A stretch of DNA of 64,000 nucleotides from Bradyrhizobium acaciae (GTDB lineage Bacteria > Pseudomonadota > Alphaproteobacteria > Rhizobiales > Xanthobacteraceae), in the NCBI RefSeq assembly GCF_020889785.1, contig NZ_JACMYK010000025.1, positions 1 to 64,000 on the forward strand, given 5' to 3'. Shown one piece after another: positions 24,086-33,169 of this stretch (positions are counted from its first letter, which is position 1; every line of letters begins with the position of its first letter). The notes beneath the pieces are model-generated. The model did no database searches, had not been told where the DNA came from, and saw only the letters and a list, made by a program, of their open reading frames with translations. Both the position numbers and the translations under genes were made by a program.

Positions 24086-26851
24086 TTATCCTCGTGCCTT
24101 GCCGGCGCTTTTCTTCGCGGGCGCTTTCCCAGGTGCCGCCGACTTTGCCGCCGTGGTCTTGGCGCCAGAGGCGACCGGCGCGCGCGCCTTGCTGGTCGCA
24201 TCCGATTTGGGTTTCGCGGCTGCCTTCTTCGAGGCGGCCTTCTTGGCGGGCTTGGCCTCGGCGTCAGCCTCGGTCTTCTCGGCCTTGGCTTTTGCGGCCT
24301 TGGCGGGCTTCTCCGCCTTCGCCTTCTTGGCCTTCTTGCCGCCGCCCTTGGCCGCGCGTTCGTCGATCAGCGCGATCGCTTCCGCGAGCGTGACCTCGTC
24401 GGGCGTGCGGTCGCTCGGGATCGTCGCGTTGACGCCACCCGCCGCGACATAGGCACCGTAGCGGCCGTTCTTCAGCGCGACCGCGCCGAGCGTCGGATGA
24501 TCGCCGAGCGGCTTGCCGGGATCGGCGCCGAAGCGGCGGCCGCTCGGACCCTTCGCGATCTTCTCCGCGATCAGCGTGACGGCGCGGTTCAATCCGATAT
24601 CGAAGACCTCGTCGCCGGCCTCGAGGCTGGCATAGGTCTTCTCGTGCTTCACGAACGGCCCGAACCGGCCGAGGCCGGCGACGATCGGTTCTCCCGTCTC
24701 CGGGTGCTTGCCGATCTCGCGCGGCAGCGACAACAGCTTCAGCGCCAGTTCGAGATCGACATCGGCGGGCGAGGTGCCCTTCGGAATGCCCGCGCGCTTC
24801 GGCTTCTCGCCCTCGGCGTAATCCTTCTGCTCGCCGAGCTGGATATAGGGACCGAAGCGGCCGGCCTTCACCGTGACGTCGAACCCGGTGTCGGGATCGG
24901 TGCCGAGAACGCGGTCGGCGCTTTCAGCGCTGTCGGCCGCGAGCGGCCTTGTGTAGCGGCATTCCGGATAGTTCGAGCAGCCGACGAAGGCGCCGAACTT
25001 GCCGGCCTTCAGATTGAGCTTGCCGGTGCCGCAGGTCGGGCACTGCCTGGGATCGCCGCCGTCCGCGCGCGGCGGATAGATATGCGGGCCCAGCATCTCG
25101 TCGAGGACATCGAGCACCTCGGAGACGCGCAGATCCTTGATGTCGTTCACCGCACCGGTGAAGCCGCTCCAGAAGTCCTTCAGTACCTGCTGCCAGGAGA
25201 TCTCGTTGTTGGAGACGCGATCGAGCTGTTCCTCGAGATCGGCGGTGAAGTCGTATTCGACGTAGCGCGAGAAGAAGTTTTCGAGGAACGCGACTACGAC
25301 GCGGCCCTTGTCCTCGCCGTGCAGCCGCTTCTTCTCCAGCTTGACGTAGCCGCGGTCCTTCAAGACCTGCAGGATCGAGGCGTAGGTCGAGGGACGGCCG
25401 ATGCCGAGTTCTTCCATCCGCTTCACCAACGATGCTTCCGAGAAGCGCGGCGGTGGCTCGGTGAAATGCTGGTTGACGGCAAGGCTCTGGCGCTTCACGG
25501 CCTCGCCTTCGCTCATCGCGGGCAGGCGGCGCGAATCCTCGTCCTCCTCGTCGTCACGGCTTTCCTGGTAGAGCGCGAGGAAGCCGTCGAACTTGACGAC
25601 CTGTCCGGAGGCGCGCAGCTCCAGTACGCGGGCGCCGGCCTTGGCCTCGATGTCGACGGTGGTGCGTTCGAGTTCAGCGGATTCCATCTGGCTCGCAATG
25701 GTGCGCTTCCAGATCAATTCGTAGAGCCGCGCCTGATCGGCATCGAGCCTTCGGCCGATGGTGGCCGGACGGCGCGACAGATCGGTCGGGCGGATCGCTT
25801 CGTGGGCTTCCTGCGCGTTCTTGGCCTTGGCCTGGTACTGGCGCGGTGCGTCCGGCACATAGGCGTTGCCGTAATCCTCGCCGATCACCTTGCGCGCCTG
25901 CGTGATCGCTGACGGATCGATCTGCACGCCGTCGGTTCGCATATAGGTGATCAGACCGGTGGTCTCGCCGCCGATGTCGATACCTTCATACAGCCGCTGC
26001 GCGATGCGCATGGTGTGCGCTGGCGCAAAGCCCAGCTTGCGGCTCGCTTCCTGTTGCAAAGTCGAGGTGGTGAAGGGCGCCTGCGGATTGCGCCGCGCCG
26101 GCTTGGCCTCGACGGTTGCAACCTTGAAGAGGGCGGCCTCGATCGCCTTCTTGAAATCCTCGGCTTCCGCGCCGGAGCCGATGTCGAGGCGGGCGATCTT
26201 CTTGCCGTCGGCGCCGACCAGCCGCGCTTCGAAGGCCTCGCCGCGCGGCGTCAGCAGCGTCGCGACCAGCGACCAGTATTCCCTCGGCACGAACTTCTCG
26301 ATCTCGAGCTCGCGGTCGCAGACCAGCCGCAGCGCGACCGACTGCACGCGGCCGGCGGAGCGGGCGCCGGGCAGCTTGCGCCACAGCACCGGCGAGAGGG
26401 TGAAACCGACCAGATAATCCAGCGCGCGGCGCGCCATATAGGCGTCGACCAGCGCGCCGTCGATCTGGCGCGGCGCCCTCATGGCATCGGTGACGGCCTG
26501 CTTGGTGATGGCGTTGAACACCACGCGCTCGACCTTCTGGTCCTTCAGCGCGCGCTTCTCCTTCATCACCTCCAGCACATGCCAGGAGATCGCTTCGCCC
26601 TCGCGATCAGGGTCGGTTGCGAGAATCAGGCGGTCGGCACCCTTGAGCGCCTTGGCGATGTCGTTCAGCCGGCTCGCGGCCTTGGCATCGACTTCCCAGA
26701 TCATCTGGAAATTGGCGTCCGGATCGACGGAACCGTTCTTGGCCGGGAGGTCGCGAACATGGCCGAACGACGCCAGGACCTCGTACGAGGACCCGAGATA
26801 TTTGTTAATCGTCTTGGCCTTGGCCGGCGACTCCACAATGACGATATTCAT
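24086..26851 (-). CDS. topA: DNA topoisomerase I
   Basis: A 921-residue type IA topoisomerase. The N-terminal TOPRIM domain starts MNIVIVESPAKAKTINKYLG and includes ATDPDREGEAISWH; the active-site Tyr is in GLITYMRTDGVQ. One four-cysteine zinc finger (CPTCGTGKLNL...CSNYPEC) is followed by several GRFGPY-type repeats (AGRFGPYIQLGE, GLGRFGPFVKHE, KNGRYGAYVAAG). The last 90 residues are almost pure Lys/Ala, as in many high-GC bacteria, and probably bind DNA. It relaxes negative supercoils. The stop codon is immediately followed by the rnr GTG. Confidence 0.97.
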   Translation of the reverse strand: MNIVIVESPAKAKTINKYLGSSYEVLASFGHVRDLPAKNGSVDPDANFQMIWEVDAKAASRLNDIAKALKGADRLILATDPDREGEAISWHVLEVMKEKRALKDQKVERVVFNAITKQAVTDAMRAPRQIDGALVDAYMARRALDYLVGFTLSPVLWRKLPGARSAGRVQSVALRLVCDRELEIEKFVPREYWSLVATLLTPRGEAFEARLVGADGKKIARLDIGSGAEAEDFKKAIEAALFKVATVEAKPARRNPQAPFTTSTLQQEASRKLGFAPAHTMRIAQRLYEGIDIGGETTGLITYMRTDGVQIDPSAITQARKVIGEDYGNAYVPDAPRQYQAKAKNAQEAHEAIRPTDLSRRPATIGRRLDADQARLYELIWKRTIASQMESAELERTTVDIEAKAGARVLELRASGQVVKFDGFLALYQESRDDEEDEDSRRLPAMSEGEAVKRQSLAVNQHFTEPPPRFSEASLVKRMEELGIGRPSTYASILQVLKDRGYVKLEKKRLHGEDKGRVVVAFLENFFSRYVEYDFTADLEEQLDRVSNNEISWQQVLKDFWSGFTGAVNDIKDLRVSEVLDVLDEMLGPHIYPPRADGGDPRQCPTCGTGKLNLKAGKFGAFVGCSNYPECRYTRPLAADSAESADRVLGTDPDTGFDVTVKAGRFGPYIQLGEQKDYAEGEKPKRAGIPKGTSPADVDLELALKLLSLPREIGKHPETGEPIVAGLGRFGPFVKHEKTYASLEAGDEVFDIGLNRAVTLIAEKIAKGPSGRRFGADPGKPLGDHPTLGAVALKNGRYGAYVAAGGVNATIPSDRTPDEVTLAEAIALIDERAAKGGGKKAKKAKAEKPAKAAKAKAEKTEADAEAKPAKKAASKKAAAKPKSDATSKARAPVASGAKTTAAKSAAPGKAPAKKSAGKARG

Positions 26852-27059
26852 GTCATTCCAATAGCTTACGGGAAAACCTGAAGGCGGGTTCCGCTAGACT
26901 CGCGACCTGCCGTGTCGGGGCGAACATGGGTGCTGGGGCGGTCGGTGTCAAATAGCCAGATATTGAAGGGAGAGCCCAAGCTGTGGAGTTCCTATCCCAA
27001 GGGTTGAAAAATACGTCCTAGAGTTGCGGCCGGAAACGGCGTATCTCTTTATATATAGG

Positions 27060-27320
27060 GTGGGAATCGGATTAGGCCTTTTGAGCAGTACAGGGGGCGG
27101 CCGGAAGCGCAAGCCGTCCGACCGGCGGCGGCCGGAGGGCGATGAGGCAGGTGGGGAGGGCAGCCCGGATGACGCCCTGGTCCTGATCGCAGCGGCCGCG
27201 ACCGAACTCGCCAAACTCGCCCAGCGCCACAAATTCGAAGTTCTCGACCATCTGCTCGCGATGGCCCGGCTGGAAGCCGACGAACAGTTGCGCGCGCGCA
27301 GCCGGCGGAAGCTGTCGTGA
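27060..27320 (+). CDS. Small conserved hypothetical protein
   Basis: A frame of 86 residues from a GTG at 27060, or 98 from a TTG at 27024; the start is uncertain. A basic Gly/Arg-rich N-terminus leads into a convincing amphipathic helical region: ALVLIAAAATELAKLAQRHK then FEVLDHLLAMARLEADEQLR. Codon use and helical pattern look real, and such short helical proteins are common in Bradyrhizobium. It is divergent from topA across a gap containing a TATATATA tract. No function is recognisable. Confidence 0.55.
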   Translation: MGIGLGLLSSTGGGRKRKPSDRRRPEGDEAGGEGSPDDALVLIAAAATELAKLAQRHKFEVLDHLLAMARLEADEQLRARSRRKLS

Positions 27321-27383
27321 AGACTTGGGTCGCCGGGCACGACTCGTTTCCCACGTCGTTCCTGCGAAAACGTCGTGTCGCAT

Positions 27384-27424
27384 CGTCATTCCCCGGTGCG
27401 CAATCGCGCACCGGGGGAATGACG
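27384..27424. repeat. Shortened type B palindrome
   Basis: CGTCATTCCCCGGTGCGCAA and its near-complement CGCGCACCGGGGGAATGACG are joined directly. It looks like a type B element that has lost its centre. It lies between the small gene and the frameshifted hxlR, where it may act as a terminator for both. Confidence 0.8.
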
Positions 27425-27434
27425 GCGGATAGTG

Positions 27435-27910
27435 CTACGCCGACGCGCGCCGGCTTGCCTTGCGCGCAGGCCGCAGTTTCAGCGTCGTGTCGGCCGCACC
27501 CAGCACGCGTCCGTCCTGCGAATAGAGCGCGAGCTTCTTCACCGGCCTGCCCTTGTCGCGGTCGACATGATGGTCGCGATCTCGTCCGGGTGCTCGTCGA
27601 ACTCCTCGGTCCATTGCCGCAGCGCGACCAGGATCGGAAAGATGCCGTGGCCCTTCGGCGTCAGCACATATTCCCGATAGGCGCTGCCGTCGGAGGCGGG
27701 GACCGTCTTCAGAATGCCGCGCTCGACCAGCGCGCGCAGCCGCGTGGTCAGGATGTTCTTGGCAAGCCCGAGGCTTGCCTGGAATTCGCCGAAGCGGCGG
27801 CGGCCGAGGCTGGCGTCGCGGATGATCAGGAGCGACCACCAGTCGCCGAACACGTCGAGCGCGCGCGCCACCGGGCAGCTGTCGCCTGCAAGGCTGGTTC
27901 TCTTCACCAC
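27435..27910 (-). pseudogene. HxlR family transcriptional regulator with one-base frameshift
   Basis: The ATG at 27910 starts a clear HxlR winged helix: CPVARALDVFGDWWSLLIIR, FGEFQASLGLAKNILTTRL and YVLTPKGHGIFPIL. The frame ends early at 27539 after 123 residues with an unrelated tail (STATRAGR). The family-like C-terminus, VDRDKGRPVKKLALYSQDG onwards to 27435, continues in another frame. Restoring one missing G-C pair between 27566 and 27567 (ATCATGTCGACC to ATCATGGTCGACC) joins the two into a normal 158-residue protein. The DNA-binding part remains intact, so it may still work. It is divergent from the SDR gene it probably controls. A sequencing error is possible. Confidence 0.8.
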
Positions 27911-27945
27911 GCATCTCCAGGAATTTGGGCCATCACGGCCTTGTG

Positions 27946-28003
27946 TGGTTGCAATATTAAACCTCTTGCCCTAGGTAGGCAACGAAGTTTAATAATGCAA
28001 CCA
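27946..28003. promoter_or_regulatory. Large inverted repeat in the hxlR/SDR divergent promoter
   Basis: TGGTTGCAATATTAAAC at 27946-27962 and GTTTAATAATGCAACCA at 27987-28003 are inverted with one mismatch in 17 bases. The 24-base spacer itself holds TTGCC/GGCAA around CTAGG. The right arm ends 13 bases before the SDR start codon, so a bound HxlR dimer would block it. Binding is inferred. Confidence 0.7.
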
Positions 28004-28016
28004 ACTGGAGGCGGAC

Positions 28017-28790
28017 ATGAGACTGGCAAACAAGACGGCGTTGATCACCGGCGGCAACAGCGGCATCGGCCTTGCGACAGCAAAGCTGTTCGTGGCCGAG
28101 GGCGCCAAGGTCGTCATCACCGGACGCAACAAGGAGACGCTTGCGGCGGCGGCCAAGGAGCTCGGGCCGAACGCACTCGCCGTGGTGGCCGACGCCACCG
28201 ACGTCGCGGCGCTGGAAGCCGCGGTGAAGCAGGGGGCGGAGAAGTTCGGCAAATACGACGTGCTGTTCGCCAATGCCGGCATTCCCGGCCAGACGCCGGT
28301 CGGCGGCACTACGCTCGCCGCATTCGAAAACGTGATCCGCACCAATCTCACCGGCGTGTTCTTCACCGTGCAGGCGGTCGCGCCCTATCTCAACGACGGC
28401 GCTTCGGTCATTCTCAACGGCTCGGTGATTTCGGTGCTCGGCAATCCCGGTTACTCGGCCTACGCCGCGAGCAAGGCCGGCGTGCGTGCGATGGCGCGCG
28501 TGATGGCATCAGAACTGTCGCCGCGCGGGATCCGCGTCAACGTGGTGGCGCCGGGCGCTGTACGTACGCCGATCTGGGGCGCGGCGATCGCAACGCCCGA
28601 GGCCGAAAAGGCGTTCGAGCAGCGGATCGGCAAGACTACGCCGCTCGGGCGGATCGGTGAACCCGATCATATCTCGAAGACCGTGTTGTTCCTGGCGTCC
28701 GATGATGCTGCGCATGTGCAGGGGCAGGAACTGTTCATCGACGGCGGTGCGACGGCGTCGCCCGCCGGCGCGCCGATCTATCGCGGCTAG
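28017..28790 (+). CDS. SDR family oxidoreductase
   Basis: A 257-residue classical short-chain dehydrogenase, with the ATG at 28017 behind ACTGGAGGCGGAC. The cofactor loop is TALITGGNSGIGLATAKLF (TGxxxGIG), followed by the NAG motif LFANAGIPG, catalytic Ser in LNGSVISVLG, and YSAYAASKAG with the Tyr and Lys. The Arg in VVITGRNK suggests NADP(H) preference. The substrate is unknown. It is probably repressed or induced by the divergent HxlR regulator through the inverted repeat between them. A perfect 30-base palindrome follows the gene. Confidence 0.92.
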   Translation: MRLANKTALITGGNSGIGLATAKLFVAEGAKVVITGRNKETLAAAAKELGPNALAVVADATDVAALEAAVKQGAEKFGKYDVLFANAGIPGQTPVGGTTLAAFENVIRTNLTGVFFTVQAVAPYLNDGASVILNGSVISVLGNPGYSAYAASKAGVRAMARVMASELSPRGIRVNVVAPGAVRTPIWGAAIATPEAEKAFEQRIGKTTPLGRIGEPDHISKTVLFLASDDAAHVQGQELFIDGGATASPAGAPIYRG

Positions 28791-28865
28791 AGCCTTTCGG
28801 CGCCAGATAAGCCGGAACGAGCTCTTCGCTCGAAGACGCGCTACATTGTTTCTCATTGTAACGAA

Positions 28866-28899
28866 CGGCCGGTGTGAAGCGCTTCACACCGGCCGATTT
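28866..28899 (+). terminator. Perfect 30-base palindrome followed by ATTTT
   Basis: CGGCCGGTGTGAAGC (28866-28880) is directly followed by its exact reverse complement (28881-28895) and then ATTTT. It is a strong terminator for the SDR gene. The lack of any spacer means that in DNA it is also a cruciform-capable palindrome. Confidence 0.8.
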
Positions 28900-29001
28900 T
28901 GTCCGCGACTATCATCACGCGTATTGAACCTTTGGCGTACTCCCCGGACTCCCGAATGGGCGGGGATTTTTTTCACCACGGAATCATTTTGGAGTTTCTT
29001 C

Positions 29002-29160
29002 ATGCCGAAAGCAGCCCGCATTTCGACGCCGGTCCCGGTTTCGTCGTCATCCGAGAATTCAGACTCGGAACAATTTGTAGTAGTCGCGCTGTTTTCTGGA
29101 ATTGGTTTGTTGATTTCGCTGGTTGCCGTCATCTGCGGCATTCAAGGCGTGTGGTTCTGA
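29002..29160 (+). CDS. Small single-span membrane protein, 52 residues (hypothetical)
   Basis: An ATG at 29002 with TTTTGGAG nine bases upstream encodes 52 residues: a Ser/Pro-rich hydrophilic N-terminus with a run SSSSENSDSEQ, then one hydrophobic helix (FVVVALFSGIGLLISLVAVI) and a short CGIQGVWF tail. The pattern, with a clean helix and good ribosome binding site, supports a real gene, though it has no known domain. It stands alone between the SDR terminator and a type C repeat. The orientation in the membrane is probably N-in. Confidence 0.6.
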   Translation: MPKAARISTPVPVSSSSENSDSEQFVVVALFSGIGLLISLVAVICGIQGVWF

Positions 29161-29242
29161 GTTCCATCGATGGATGATGCGCGGGGTAAGCCCGTGCATG
29201 ATGCGCCCCGCCTGGTTCCAGAGATTGCTCCGCCCCAACAAC

Positions 29243-29346
29243 TGTCATACCCCGCGTATGCGGGGTATGCAGTACGCCGCGGCGGCGTGTCACTACGCCG
29301 CGTTTGAAATACCGGGTCACCGCTTTCGCTTTCGCGGGTGACGACA
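29243..29346. repeat. Palindromic repeat, type C, second copy
   Basis: TGTCATACCCCGCGTATGCG GGGTATGCAGTACGCCGCGG blocks match 12531-12631, with the distal arm ending GGGTGACGACA. It lies downstream of azoR and of the small membrane protein gene. Confidence 0.85.
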
Positions 29347-29358
29347 GCGGTTCTGGAA

Positions 29359-29967
29359 CTAGGCCGCGTTCAGGCTGCCGGCGACCTGTAGCGCGCCCGC
29401 GACTGCTTTCTCGCGATGCTCAGGGCCGACCTGGACGCCGTCGGCCGGGATGAACTCGACATTCCTGACGCCGATGAAGCCGAACACCCCGCGCAGATAG
29501 GTCTCAAGATGCTCGAGCGCCGCCATCGGCGTGTCGGCGCCGTAATAGCCGCCGCGCGAGATGGCGATGATGACGCGCTTGTTGCCGGCCAGTCCTTCGA
29601 CGCCGCCGGCGCCGTATTTGAAGGTCTTGCCTGCGACCATGATGCGATCGATCCAGGCCTTGAGCTGGGACGGGATGGTGAAATTGTACATGGGAGCGCC
29701 GATCACGACGATGTCGGCGGCGAGGAACTCGTCCAGCACGGCCTGGCCGGTCGCAATGTCATCACGCACCGACGGGTCCGGGGCCGCGCCCTGGCTGGCG
29801 GCAAGGTGCAGGCCGGAGAGGTGGGCAAGCGGGGTCTGGGTGAGGTCGCGGTAGCTCACGATGAGGCCGGGATTGGCTTGGCGCAGCCGCTCGACGGCGG
29901 CGGCAGAGACCTGGCGGCTGACGGAGTGGGGGCCGAGGACCGAGGAATCGATGTGCAGAAGTTTCAT
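29359..29967 (-). CDS. azoR: FMN-dependent NADH-azoreductase
   Basis: A 202-residue flavodoxin-like oxidoreductase; the ATG at 29967 starts [18 protein letters not shown] with the FMN phosphate loop. Other AzoR landmarks are [20 protein letters not shown], the [10 protein letters not shown] segment and [12 protein letters not shown] at 29979 would add four residues. By family it reduces azo and quinone compounds using NADH via bound FMN, often as a quinone detoxification enzyme. It is divergent from an HxlR regulator, a common pairing for electrophile- or quinone-responsive azoreductases such as YodB-controlled azoR1. Confidence 0.92.
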   Translation of the reverse strand: MKLLHIDSSVLGPHSVSRQVSAAAVERLRQANPGLIVSYRDLTQTPLAHLSGLHLAASQGAAPDPSVRDDIATGQAVLDEFLAADIVVIGAPMYNFTIPSQLKAWIDRIMVAGKTFKYGAGGVEGLAGNKRVIIAISRGGYYGADTPMAALEHLETYLRGVFGFIGVRNVEFIPADGVQVGPEHREKAVAGALQVAGSLNAA

Positions 29968-29985
29968 GGCTGGGGTCACCTTCGG

Positions 29986-30009
29986 TATAGGTTTGTAACT
30001 GGCGCTATA
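29986..30009. promoter_or_regulatory. Inverted TATAG-N14-CTATA in the azoR/hxlR gap
   Basis: Short inverted arms TATAG (29986-29990) and CTATA (30005-30009) sit in the 99-base divergent gap, close to the azoR start. They are compatible with an HxlR dimer site or with overlapping -10 boxes; the arms are too short to be sure. Confidence 0.3.
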
Positions 30010-30066
30010 TGAGTGACCGTCCTAAATCTCCGCAAGAACGCACATTTTTGAAACCCGAGCACACCA

Positions 30067-30468
30067 ATGAGACCTGAGAACATTGATGTAACCGGCCCGC
30101 CGCCGCGGCCCAGTCCCGACCACAGTGATTGCCGCGCGGTCGCCTCCGTGCTGGCGCGGGTCGGCGACAAATGGAGTGTGTTCGTGATCATGATGCTGAT
30201 CGATGGGCCGAAGCGGTTCAACGAATTGAAGCGCATGATCAACGGCATCTCGCAGCGGATGCTGACGCTCACGCTGCGCGGCCTGGAGCGTGACGGGCTG
30301 GTGACCCGCACGGTGTTCCCGACTATCCCGCCGCGGGTCGACTATGAGCTGACCGAACTTGGCCGCGGGCTGGCGGAGCCGGTGAAGGCGCTCGGCCAGT
30401 GGGCGTTCACGCATCTGCCGGAGATCGAGGGTGCGCGAAGCGATTTTGATGCGCGAAATGCGGAGTGA
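30067..30468 (+). CDS. HxlR family transcriptional regulator
   Basis: A 133-residue winged-helix regulator of normal HxlR length. The core includes [20 protein letters not shown] with the single N-terminal cysteine found in redox-sensing members, [20 protein letters not shown] (recognition helix region), and [17 protein letters not shown]. The cysteine is placed like the sensing Cys of YodB/QorR-type proteins, so control of the divergent azoR by quinones or other electrophiles is a reasonable inference. Confidence 0.9.
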   Translation: MRPENIDVTGPPPRPSPDHSDCRAVASVLARVGDKWSVFVIMMLIDGPKRFNELKRMINGISQRMLTLTLRGLERDGLVTRTVFPTIPPRVDYELTELGRGLAEPVKALGQWAFTHLPEIEGARSDFDARNAE

Positions 30469-30497
30469 ATGTCATCCGTCACCCGCGCTTTGTTGAA

Positions 30498-30652
30498 CCG
30501 TCATCCTGAGAGCCTGCGTAGCAGGCGGTCTTGAAGGGTGCACGGCCACCAGCCGGGCCGTGCATCCTTCGAGGCTCGCCCAGCGGCGCAATTGCGCCGC
30601 AAGGCTCGCACCTCCAGCGACATAGGCAAAGCCTTTGCGCGGGGATGACGGT
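30498..30652. repeat. Palindromic repeat, type E (CCGTCATCCTGAG...GGGGATGACGG)
   Basis: The ends CCGTCATCC and GGGATGACGG pair. Internally GTGCACGGCC and GGGCCGTGCATCC pair, as do GGCGCAATTGCGCC bases. It fills the convergent gap between hxlR and dprA. Only one copy is in this window. Confidence 0.8.
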
Positions 30653-30684
30653 GACAGAGCGGCGTGAGCCTTTTATTCGCGCGG

Positions 30685-31800
30685 CTAAATCATCGACACC
30701 TGTCCGCCGCCGTGACGCTCGAGCTTGCCGGCGAGCTCGAGCTCGAGCAGCACGGCACGGACAATCGCAGGCGAGACGTCGGCCATCCGGATCAGATCGT
30801 CGAGGCTGATCGGGCTCGGCCCAAGCAGATTGATGATGCGGGCGCGATCGCCGCCATCGGTGGCAAAATCCAGCGGCTCGTCGTCTTCGCGCGCGCCGAG
30901 CATGACCGGCCGCTCCATGATCGGCGTCACAGCGTTGATGACGTCGGCGGCTTCGGTGACCAGCGTGGCGCCTTGCTTGATCAAATCGTTGGCGCCGGCG
31001 GCGCGCGGATCAATCGGCGAGCCCGGCACCGCGAACACCTCGCGGCCCTGTTCGGCCGCCATCCGCGCCGTGATCAGCGAGCCGGAACGATGCGCCGCTT
31101 CGACGACCACGACGCCGAGCGATGCGCCCGAGATCAGCCGGTTGCGGCGGGGAAAGTCACGCGCCCGCGGCACGTGGCCGAGCGGCATCTCCGAGATCGC
31201 CGCGCCCTGTTCGAGCAGGGCGGCGAGCAGATCCTCGTGCTCCGGCGGGTAGATCCGGTCGTGGCCGCCGGCCAGCACGGCGACCGTGCCGCTGGCAACG
31301 GTGGCGCGATGCGCGGCCTGGTCGATGCCGCGGGCAAGGCCGGAGATCACGATGAAGCCGGCGTCGCCGAGATCGCGTGCCAGTTGTCCGGCAAATTTCA
31401 GTCCCGCGCCGGAAGCATTGCGGGAGCCGACGATTGCTATCATCGGGCGCATCAGGGCGTCGCGCGCGCCGCGCACGGCAAGCAGCGGCGGCGCGTCGTC
31501 GATGGTGGCGAGCCGCGCCGGATAATGCGCTTCCTCCGGCGCGACGAGATCGATGCCGAACCTGTTACAGGCCGCGAGCTCCGCAGCTGCGTCGGCCTCG
31601 CTGCAGATGCGCCCAGGTCCGGATGCGCCGCCGCGGCGCGCGAGATCGGGCAGGCGCTCCAGCGCGTGCGCCGCATCGCCAAAATGGCGGAGCAGCGATG
31701 CAAAGGTGCGCGGACCGACATTGTCGGAGCGGATCAGCCGCAGGCGGTTGAGCCGTTCGGTGTCGGTGAGTTTTGTCGGGCTGGGCGAGCGGTCATGCAT
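30685..31800 (-). CDS. dprA: DNA-processing protein DprA (Smf)
   Basis: A 371-residue protein. An N-terminal helical region with a SAM-like fold ([20 protein letters not shown]) precedes the Rossmann-type core, with [50 protein letters not shown] and the ssDNA-contact Arg region [13 protein letters not shown]-terminal winged helix follows ([20 protein letters not shown]). DprA loads RecA on incoming single-stranded DNA during transformation. It belongs to the conserved plsY-dprA-topA series, but here extra modules separate it from both neighbours. Confidence 0.95.
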   Translation of the reverse strand: MHDRSPSPTKLTDTERLNRLRLIRSDNVGPRTFASLLRHFGDAAHALERLPDLARRGGASGPGRICSEADAAAELAACNRFGIDLVAPEEAHYPARLATIDDAPPLLAVRGARDALMRPMIAIVGSRNASGAGLKFAGQLARDLGDAGFIVISGLARGIDQAAHRATVASGTVAVLAGGHDRIYPPEHEDLLAALLEQGAAISEMPLGHVPRARDFPRRNRLISGASLGVVVVEAAHRSGSLITARMAAEQGREVFAVPGSPIDPRAAGANDLIKQGATLVTEAADVINAVTPIMERPVMLGAREDDEPLDFATDGGDRARIINLLGPSPISLDDLIRMADVSPAIVRAVLLELELAGKLERHGGGQVSMI

Positions 31801-31925
31801 GGGGGTACAGCTTCGCCCAACCTGAGATTGCGATCAACTGCGACATTGGCGCAGCCGTGCGCGACGCGCTACAAGCGCTTGGCCAGGAAGCCGCCAAGAA
31901 GCCTCGAAGAAACAGGAAGTCCGCG

Positions 31926-33164
31926 ATGATCTCACTTGCCGATCTGCAACGCCGCATCGAGTCCGGCGAATTGTCCGTCGACGCCGCCATCACGCAGACG
32001 CGGGATGCCATCGCGGCGCAGGAAAAGACCATCGGCGCCTTTGTCAGCCTCGACGAGAGCGCGCGTGCGCAGCAAGCCGGGCCGCTGCGTGGGATTGCGG
32101 TCGGGATCAAGGACATCATCGACACCGCCGATTTCCCGACCGAGATGGGCGCCGCGATCTATCGCGGACACCAGCCGCGCGCCGATGCGCCTGTCGTGAT
32201 GGCGCTGAGGCAGGCCGGCGCGACCATCATCGGCAAGACCACGACGACGGCGTTCGCGGCGAACGATCCGACGCCGACGCTCAATCCGCGCAATCACGCT
32301 CACACGCCGGGCGGATCGTCGTCCGGCTCGGCCGCCGCGGTCGCCGCCGGAATGATCCCGCTGGCATTGGGTACGCAGACCGGCGGCTCGGTGATCCGGC
32401 CGGCCTCGTTCTGCGGCGTCGCCGCGATCAAGCCGAGCTACCGGCTGCTGCCGACTGTCGGCGTGAAGTGCTTCTCCTGGACGCTCGATACCGTGGGGTT
32501 GTTCGGCGCCGGCGTGCGCGATGTCGCGCTGGGGCTCGCTGCGATGACCAGGCGGCCCGAAATGGTCGTGCCGTCGAAGACCGCTGTGCCACGCATCGGC
32601 GTGGTGACGCAGGCCTTCGCCGGCGCGCCAGAGCCATCCGGCGCGGCGGCATTGCAGACGGCCGCGCGTGCCGCGGAGCAGGCGGGCGCAACCGTGCGCG
32701 AGATCGCGGTGCCCGAGATCGTCGCCGAAGCCTGGCGGATCCATCCGGTGGTGCAGGAGTTCGAGGCGCACCAGTCGTTCGCCTGGGAACTTGCCGAGCA
32801 CTACGACGCGATGCCGCCGCTGCTGCGCGGCCGGCTCGACGAGAGCAAGGGCGGCACGCCGGCCGAGTATGACGCGGCGATGGACGTCACGCTGCGCGCG
32901 CGGCAGGCGCTGGCCGCGATCCTTGCCGAGGTCGATGTGCTGCTGACGCTGTCGGCGCCGGGGGCTGCGCCTGAAGGCTTGGCGTCGACCGGCGATCCCC
33001 GTTACAATCGGCTCTGGACCCTGATGGGCGTGCCCTGCGTCAATGTGCCGACGCTGACTGCCGAGGGCGGTTTGCCGGTCGGCGTGACCGTGATCGCGGG
33101 CTTTGGCGATGATGCGAAGGCGCTTGCGGCGGCGAGTTTTGTCGAGGATGCGCTGGGGCGATAG
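31926..33164 (+). CDS. Amidase (amidase signature family)
   Basis: A 412-residue protein, with the ATG at 31926 after AGGAAGTCCGCG. The Ser-cisSer-Lys triad is visible: catalytic Lys in IAVGIKDIIDTAD, cis-Ser in the Gly/Ser block TPGGSSSGSAAAVAAG, and nucleophile Ser in GTQTGGSVIRPASFCG. The C-terminal part, with LLTLSAPGAAPEGL and MGVPCVNVPTLTAEGGLPVG, follows family order. Distinct from gatA at 54080. It hydrolyses an amide to a carboxylate and ammonia; the substrate is unknown. It is divergent from dprA and inserted in the dprA-plsY backbone. Confidence 0.9.
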   Translation: MISLADLQRRIESGELSVDAAITQTRDAIAAQEKTIGAFVSLDESARAQQAGPLRGIAVGIKDIIDTADFPTEMGAAIYRGHQPRADAPVVMALRQAGATIIGKTTTTAFAANDPTPTLNPRNHAHTPGGSSSGSAAAVAAGMIPLALGTQTGGSVIRPASFCGVAAIKPSYRLLPTVGVKCFSWTLDTVGLFGAGVRDVALGLAAMTRRPEMVVPSKTAVPRIGVVTQAFAGAPEPSGAAALQTAARAAEQAGATVREIAVPEIVAEAWRIHPVVQEFEAHQSFAWELAEHYDAMPPLLRGRLDESKGGTPAEYDAAMDVTLRARQALAAILAEVDVLLTLSAPGAAPEGLASTGDPRYNRLWTLMGVPCVNVPTLTAEGGLPVGVTVIAGFGDDAKALAAASFVEDALGR

Positions 33165-33169
33165 GTCCT

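Noticed and set aside
22028-25912. A plus-strand open frame of 1294 codons
   Set aside because: It lies opposite rnr and topA, has no domain, is extremely rich in Arg/Ala/Gly/Asp, and arises from GC-rich antisense codons.
27539-27910. Programmed frameshifting in the HxlR gene
   Set aside because: No slippery heptamer or downstream structure is visible at 27567; a single-base loss explains the data more simply.
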